8,820 nt of DNA from Candidatus Cloacimonadota bacterium. Its GTDB lineage: Bacteria; Cloacimonadota; Cloacimonadia; Cloacimonadales; TCS61. This document shows, piece after piece, positions 6,501 through 8,820 of the stretch. Under the pieces are notes generated by a model. That model saw nothing but the letters and a program-made list of their open reading frames with translations, made no database searches and had not been told where the DNA came from. Made by a program: the position numbers and the translations under genes. The stretch covers positions 1 to 8,820 of the forward strand of contig JAGLWO010000339.1 in assembly GCA_023133395.1 (NCBI GenBank), in the 5' to 3' direction. Within the stretch, counting starts at the first letter, position 1, and the number at the start of each line of letters is the position of its first letter.

Positions 6501-8762
6501 ACTACAATAAATTCCACCACCCTTAGAAGCAGAATTACCTGTTATTGAAACATTCACTAAACTAAGATTAGAATTACCACAGCAAATCCCACCACCGAAA
6601 AGAGAAGCAGAATTACCTGTTATGGTAACATTCTCCAAACTCGGACTGGAATTAGAACAGTGAATACCACCTCCCCAAGAACCGGAATTACCGGTTATGC
6701 TAACATTCACTAAACTTGGATTAGAATTATCAATACAACCAATTCCATAACCTGAATTACCGGTTATGGTTACATTCACTAAACTCGGGTTAGAATTATC
6801 ACTGCAGTAAATTCCACCATCTGAATTACTTGTTATTATTACATTCTCCAAACTCGGACTGGAATTATCAAAGTGAATCCCTATATTACCATTTCTTATT
6901 GTAATATTACTTATATTTGACTCTGACACAAAATCAAATCTCAATATATCGCTTAGATTATCTGCATCTAAGAATGTATCTTCCTGGCTGTTACCTTGTA
7001 ATGAAACATAATCAGACATAGGTAATGGAAATTGCTCTCCATTTGTGGATGGACTAAATATTCCGGGTAACAGAAAAATTGTATGTTGATTTAAACTGTC
7101 TACATATATCACGGATAATGCATATATTATCGTTCTTAACGGATCATCAGGACTTGTTCCACTATTTGAATTATTTCCATCCGGAGACACATAAAGGTCG
7201 GAATTGATTTGCTGATAAATACAATTTTGAATATCAAAAGTAAAATTGTCAATCGGTGATGCATAATAATCGGTTGGAGTCAATACAGTAAAGGTATCTA
7301 CAATCACATTTATCATATCACAATTATAAGCAAAAATATCCAAACCATAACCTCTACTATTTGTGATATTATTAGTATAAATATTACATCTGTTTTCTAC
7401 ATTGAAACTCAGATTGGATTCCGAACAGTAAATCCCACCTCCATGTCCAGCAGCAGAATTATTCGTTATGGAAACATTTTCTATATTCAGGTTGGAATTA
7501 TCGGAGCAATAAATTCCACCACCTTTAGAACTATCATAGGAAACACTATTTCCACTTATAATTACATTTACTAAAGTTGGATTAGAGTTCGAGCAATAAA
7601 TCCCTCCGCCACTATTAGACCAATAAGTACCGGGAGCATTATTATCGTTTATTGTAACATTTATTAAAATAGGGTTGGAATTAGAAATAAGATAAATCCC
7701 ACCACCTTGATCATAAGCATAATTTCCAGTGATAGTTACATTTTCTAAACTTGGACTGGATCCCCCGCAGTAAATACCACCACCATGACAAGAATTATTT
7801 CCACTGATAGAAACATTCTCTAAACTCGGACTGGAATTAGAACAGGAAAAACCACCTCCATAAGCAGCACTATTTCCTGTGATAGAAACATTTTCTAAAG
7901 TCGGATTGGAATCAGAGCAGTAAATACCACCACCAAAACCGTCAGGAGAATCAGCATTATTTCCATTGATAGTAACATTTAGTAAAGTCGGATTTGAATT
8001 AGAGCAGGAAATACCCCCACCATAAACAACATAACCTTCCACAGTATTTCCACTGAGAGTAACATTTGTTAAACTCGGATTAGAATTAGAACAGTGAAAA
8101 CCACCACCATAAGCTGTATAGGACCAAGTAATATTTCCACTAATAGTCACATTATTAAAAATTGGACTTGAACCGGCACAGGAAATACCTCCTCCATAGG
8201 TTGTATTAGCACCAGACACTTCATTTCCACTTATTATAACATTTATTAGACTCGGACTGGAATTAGAGCAGTGAATTCCACCACCATGAGATTCCGCATA
8301 ATTTTTTGTAAATAAGCAATTCTTTATAAGAATATCAGATGAATTATTACAATATATTGCCCCACCATATTTTTCATTTCCTTCTCCCGTTGCCTTTCCA
8401 AGTCTCAAATTACAATAAACAACTTTTGAGCTATCCTGCCCGTTTGAATTTGTATTCCAAAATCTTAAACTATGCCAACCGAATTCCGTATCTTGTGCGG
8501 TAAAAAATATTTCCTCGTTTTCAGTTCCTTCTGCTAATATTCTTCCGTAGATATTGAATTTGTAATGTCCGGAGAAAATTACCTCGACACTAGGTTCGAT
8601 GGTTAATTCATCTCCTTGCTGGATAGAAATTTCTCCATCAATAATATATGGACTGCCATCAATTGTCCAAACTCCGTTTACATTCCCTGCAGGGATGTGT
8701 GTGTCTGCAACAGAAAAGGTGAAAACAAATAGTAAGCTAAAAATAATTGTTACTTTTTTCAT
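3504..8762 (-). CDS. Giant secreted parallel beta-helix protein with three DUF1565-like modules and a sorting tail
   Basis: 1752 residues from the ATG at 8760-8762, chosen because AAGGAG lies seven bases upstream and MKKVTIIF begins a clean signal peptide (likely cleavage SVA-D after residue 19). An in-frame TTG at 8783 would overlap that Shine-Dalgarno and put charged residues ahead of the signal. Residues 20-130 look like a beta-helix N-cap (SPYIIDGEISI, LTIEPSVEVIF, then GWHSLRFW). Coils start at 133 with GGAIYC. Four stacks follow (133-440, 627-799, 990-1198, 1390-1550), made of 25-30 residue units with GGGIYC and NVTITGN, like Chlamydia Pmp (GGA-I, FxxN) or Beta_helix repeats. Three cap-plus-header modules (441-626, 800-986, 1199-1386) carry NIENRCSIY, DTFTV.PTDYYASPI and DLYVS.DG...GT..D.PL.TI, the last resembling DUF1565. 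NCIIWNN (1540), DADPLFADS, SPCIDAGNP and DMGAYGGP close the helix. The sorting domain runs from YPNPFNP (1661-1667) to KKCILLK. No catalytic residues of pectate lyases are identifiable; adhesin or glycan-binding surface protein is my inference. Confidence 0.94.
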   Translation of the reverse strand: MKKVTIIFSLLFVFTFSVADTHIPAGNVNGVWTIDGSPYIIDGEISIQQGDELTIEPSVEVIFSGHYKFNIYGRILAEGTENEEIFFTAQDTEFGWHSLRFWNTNSNGQDSSKVVYCNLRLGKATGEGNEKYGGAIYCNNSSDILIKNCLFTKNYAESHGGGIHCSNSSPSLINVIISGNEVSGANTTYGGGISCAGSSPIFNNVTISGNITWSYTAYGGGFHCSNSNPSLTNVTLSGNTVEGYVVYGGGISCSNSNPTLLNVTINGNNADSPDGFGGGIYCSDSNPTLENVSITGNSAAYGGGFSCSNSSPSLENVSISGNNSCHGGGIYCGGSSPSLENVTITGNYAYDQGGGIYLISNSNPILINVTINDNNAPGTYWSNSGGGIYCSNSNPTLVNVIISGNSVSYDSSKGGGIYCSDNSNLNIENVSITNNSAAGHGGGIYCSESNLSFNVENRCNIYTNNITNSRGYGLDIFAYNCDMINVIVDTFTVLTPTDYYASPIDNFTFDIQNCIYQQINSDLYVSPDGNNSNSGTSPDDPLRTIIYALSVIYVDSLNQHTIFLLPGIFSPSTNGEQFPLPMSDYVSLQGNSQEDTFLDADNLSDILRFDFVSESNISNITIRNGNIGIHFDNSSPSLENVIITSNSDGGIYCSDNSNPSLVNVTITGNSGYGIGCIDNSNPSLVNVSITGNSGSWGGGIHCSNSSPSLENVTITGNSASLFGGGICCGNSNLSLVNVSITGNSASKGGGIYCSNNCDPNFENVTITGNSASEHGGGIYCWDSNPSLSYVTITDNSALNGGGIYCKESNLNLNIENRCSIYLNNIINSRGYGVDIYTYNCNTINVIVDTFTVSIPTDYYASPIYNFTFDILHSIQDTLINSDLYVSVDGDDSNTGTTADEPLKTIRCALSKMYADSLNQHTIYLSQGIYSTETTGETFPIDWSNFVSLEGSVEEETILDANNEAGVMKFYYVTAASIENITIRNGNNSRGGGIYCSYSSPTLVNVTISGNSAYNGGGIFCEESSPSLNNVTIENNSASHSGGGIYCMFNSNLSLENVTITGNSASQCGGGINCNNNSCSSLENVTISDNYSGSGGGIYLIGNSNTILTNVTINGNNANSKGGGIFCGNTHSTLENVSITGNSTSEYGGGIYFGNSNSTLENVTITGNSASEYGGGIYCHYNSSPGLTNVTISGNSAMRGGGIYCDDNSNLNFNIENRCSIYLNNAINSRGCGADIFSIECDTINVIVDTFTVLIPTDYYASPINYFYFDILYGIQDTLINSDLYVSVDGDDDNTGTTADDPLKTIKCALSKIYADSLNQNTIYLSAGTYSSETNGETFPIEWSNFVSLDGSIEEETILDANNETGVMKFYYVTTASIENITIRNGNSHYGGGIYCHYNSNPSLENVTIKENYATQGGGIYCRYSNPSLTNVTISDNIATGNYYSNYGGGIYCLNSNPTLENVTIKDNSANYGGGIHFYYYSNPSLKNVTIVNNHAIGFGGGIYSNHHSAPSLENVTISDNNANNGGGIYYSGSTNTSLMNCIIWNNSPQGIYMNSDSINVTYSNIQGGWAGIGNIDADPLFADSLYHLSSVSPCIDAGNPDQIYYDPEDPDNPGFALYPSMGTIINDMGAYGGPNAIGWIPVPVNDDVIIKPTLCKLYQNYPNPFNPTTTISFNISRKDAKNAEISIYNIKGQKVKIINCHPERSRRIGNGLYSVTWNGTDTNNKAVASGIYFYNLKVGNKSLATKKCILLK
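3640..3665 (-). repeat. In-frame dispersed short repeat encoding CHPERSRRI
   Basis: On the coding strand the core reads TGTCATCCTGAGCGTAGTCG followed by AAGGAT. Its ends, ATCCT and AGGAT, form an imperfect inverted repeat. In frame it encodes C-HPERSRR-I at about residues 1700-1708, inside the sorting domain. From memory this HPERSRR sequence recurs as a dispersed element in many environmental bacterial genomes and in predicted proteins; I cite no source. Here it replaces the loop between KVK and the SV.WNG strand, where the neighbouring gene has TLVNEVLPAGEH. This copy makes that stretch five residues longer. The frame stays open through the tail. Confidence 0.75.
3711..3738 (-). repeat. In-frame dispersed short repeat encoding SRKDAKNAE
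   Basis: The coding strand reads CTCTCGCAAAGACGCTAAGA followed by ACGCAGAG. It has CTC/GAG-type inverted ends and is notably GC-richer than its surroundings. It encodes SRKDAKNAE between the TTTISF and IYNIKGQ strands, where the homologous domain of the next gene has TQTSSFVTLE. I recall closely similar RKDAK/RKGAK-coding sequences as common dispersed repeats in several bacterial phyla, without a reference to hand. It lies 45 bp from the CHPERSRR repeat, in the same domain. Confidence 0.6.
3760..3786 (-). repeat. 27-bp exact repeat coding the sorting-domain motif (copy 2)
   Basis: Identical to 759-785, encoding NYPNPFNPTT at the start of the sorting domain of the beta-helix protein. Confidence 0.8.
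4146..4604 (-). repeat. Beta-helix coil array, block 4 (6 coils)
   Basis: In-frame units of about 75-90 bp coding GGGIYC..NPSLENVTI..N. The stack runs into NCIIWNN and the C-terminal cap. In the last three coils the Cys after GGGIY/H is replaced by F, S or Y. This block uses more KEN/KDN turns (NVTIKENYA, NVTIKDNSA) than the others. Confidence 0.85.
4605..5168 (-). repeat. Cap-plus-header module, copy 3
   Basis: Codes residues 1199-1386: an end coil with NIENRCSIYLNN, the DTFTV.IPTDYYASPI segment, and a DUF1565-like header from DLYVSVDGDDDNTGTTADD to NITIRNGN. It aligns without gaps to copy 2 at an offset of exactly 1200 bp. I counted 273 identical bases of 300 over 4621-4920. Confidence 0.9.
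5169..5804 (-). repeat. Beta-helix coil array, block 3 (8 coils)
   Basis: Coils of 25-27 residues. Two neighbouring coils are almost identical: 5242-5280 matches 5320-5358, 78 bp away, with only two base changes, indicating a recent single-unit tandem duplication. One coil has the rare GGGIYLIGNSN...ILTNVTIN form, also found in block 1. Confidence 0.88.
5805..6365 (-). repeat. Cap-plus-header module, copy 2
   Basis: Codes residues 800-986 with the same order of motifs as copies 1 and 3 (NIENRCSIYLNN, TDYYASPI, DLYVSVDGDDSNTGTTADE, NITIRNGN). It is closest to copy 3. Base changes between these two leave the protein nearly unchanged. Confidence 0.9.
6366..6884 (-). repeat. Beta-helix coil array, block 2 (7 coils, first three degenerate)
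   Basis: The first three coils have lost part of the triple glycine (GIHFDNSSP, GGIYCSDNS, GIGCIDNS) and are shorter, about 21-24 residues. The following four are regular GGGI-C coils of 25-27 residues. Confidence 0.85.
6885..7442 (-). repeat. Cap-plus-header module, copy 1 (divergent)
   Basis: Codes residues 441-626. It has the same architecture as the other copies but is clearly more diverged (NVENRCNIYTNN, DLYVSPDGNNSNSGTSPDD, TFLDADNLSDILRF). It aligns with copy 2 at an offset of about 1080 bp through the header, shifting slightly at the PTDYYASPI segment. SPDGNNSNSGTSPDDPL is the form closest to DUF1565 as I know it. Confidence 0.88.
7443..8366 (-). repeat. Beta-helix coil array, block 1 (11 coils)
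   Basis: Starts with GGAIYCNNSSD, the classic Pmp-like GGA-I form, and continues with ten GGG coils. The first four GGG coils have longer turns (about 29-30 residues, e.g. the loops after ISGN and LSGN) than the later 25-27 residue coils. Confidence 0.88.
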
Positions 8763-8769
8763 AGTTATA

Positions 8770-8775
8770 CTCCTT
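8770..8775 (-). promoter_or_regulatory. Shine-Dalgarno AAGGAG deciding the beta-helix start
   Basis: AAGGAG-TATAACT-ATG, seven-base spacing to the ATG at 8762. The site lies inside the extension that a TTG start at 8783 would add, so the ATG is the better start. Confidence 0.8.
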
Positions 8776-8781
8776 TTTCTC

Positions 8782-8794
8782 AAACCGGAGGTTT
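8782..8794 (-). other. Small inverted repeat in the leader of the beta-helix gene
   Basis: AAACC-TCC-GGTTT, a five-base stem with a three-base loop, between the upstream stop and the Shine-Dalgarno. There is no U-run after it, so it is not a standard terminator. Its CTCC could instead pair with the GGAG of the Shine-Dalgarno. Function is unproven. Confidence 0.35.
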
Positions 8795-8803
8795 AAGTTA
8801 CAT

Positions 8804-8820
8804 TTATTTCAACAGCAAAC
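8804..8820 (-). CDS. Last codons of an upstream gene with the same sorting tail
   Basis: The minus strand reads (.)GT-TTG-CTG-TTG-AAA-TAA, i.e. (C?)LLLK and stop. The leading GT fits the TGT Cys codon of KKCLLLK in the 986-residue gene, and the frame is confirmed by the same bases after the stop (ATGTAACT) as at the other gene ends. Only the tail is visible, so nothing can be said about function beyond likely export by the same route. The stop lies 41 bp before the ATG of the beta-helix gene. Confidence 0.7.

Noticed and set aside
4146..8366. Regularly spaced 75-80 bp repeats suggesting a CRISPR array
   Set aside because: The units are in frame, imperfect and contiguous, and they code for beta-helix coils; there are no unique spacers between identical repeats and no cas genes.
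8763..8783. Upstream in-frame TTG start for the beta-helix gene, adding seven residues
   Set aside because: It would place the strong AAGGAG inside the coding region and add RKRSIT before the signal peptide; the ATG at 8762 has ideal spacing.
8782..8794. Intrinsic terminator between the upstream gene and the beta-helix gene
   Set aside because: The stem is only five base pairs, and it is followed by GAGAAAAAGG with no U-run.

Overview
The window is AT-rich and carries four genes in a row, all read on the minus strand. Transcription therefore runs from high to low coordinates. In order of transcription they are: the last six codons of an upstream gene (8804-8820); a 1752-residue secreted parallel beta-helix protein (3504-8762); a 986-residue secreted protein of repeated propeller-like units (521-3481); and the first 155 codons of another exported propeller-like protein (1-467). 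The gaps are only 41, 22 and 53 bp. I see no terminator or convincing promoter in them, so the genes probably form one transcription unit. I found no RNA genes, transposases or CRISPR arrays.

Both complete genes end in a C-terminal sorting domain of the type IX secretion (T9SS type A) / FlgD-Ig-like kind. The domain starts at YPNPFNPTTTISF, contains IYNIKGQKVK and finishes in KKC-(I/L)-LLK. The upstream gene ends in the same LLLK. The low GC content, this tail and the mix of beta-helix and propeller proteins point to an uncultured FCB-group bacterium. Candidatus Cloacimonadota (Cloacimonetes) or a close neighbour is my best guess; this is inference from protein style, not a match. The standard genetic code fits: TAA and TGA both end proteins at the expected tail position.

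The large gene is modular: signal peptide, N-terminal cap, then four stacks of 25-30 residue GGGIYC...NVTITGN coils (about 35 in all). The stacks are separated by three copies of a ~186-residue cap-plus-header module whose header resembles DUF1565. Copies 2 and 3 lie exactly 1200 bp apart and are about 91% identical where I counted. Its sorting domain also carries two unrelated short dispersed-repeat sequences in frame, one encoding CHPERSRR and one encoding RKDAKNAE. The homologous domain of the next gene has neither.

The genes most plausibly supply surface or extracellular proteins (adhesion or glycan binding). No catalytic residues are recognisable. The strongest points for follow-up are the double in-frame repeat invasion of one secretion domain, the recent module duplication inside the beta-helix gene, and a conserved DNA segment at all three gene boundaries that joins the end of the sorting tail to the next gene's leader.
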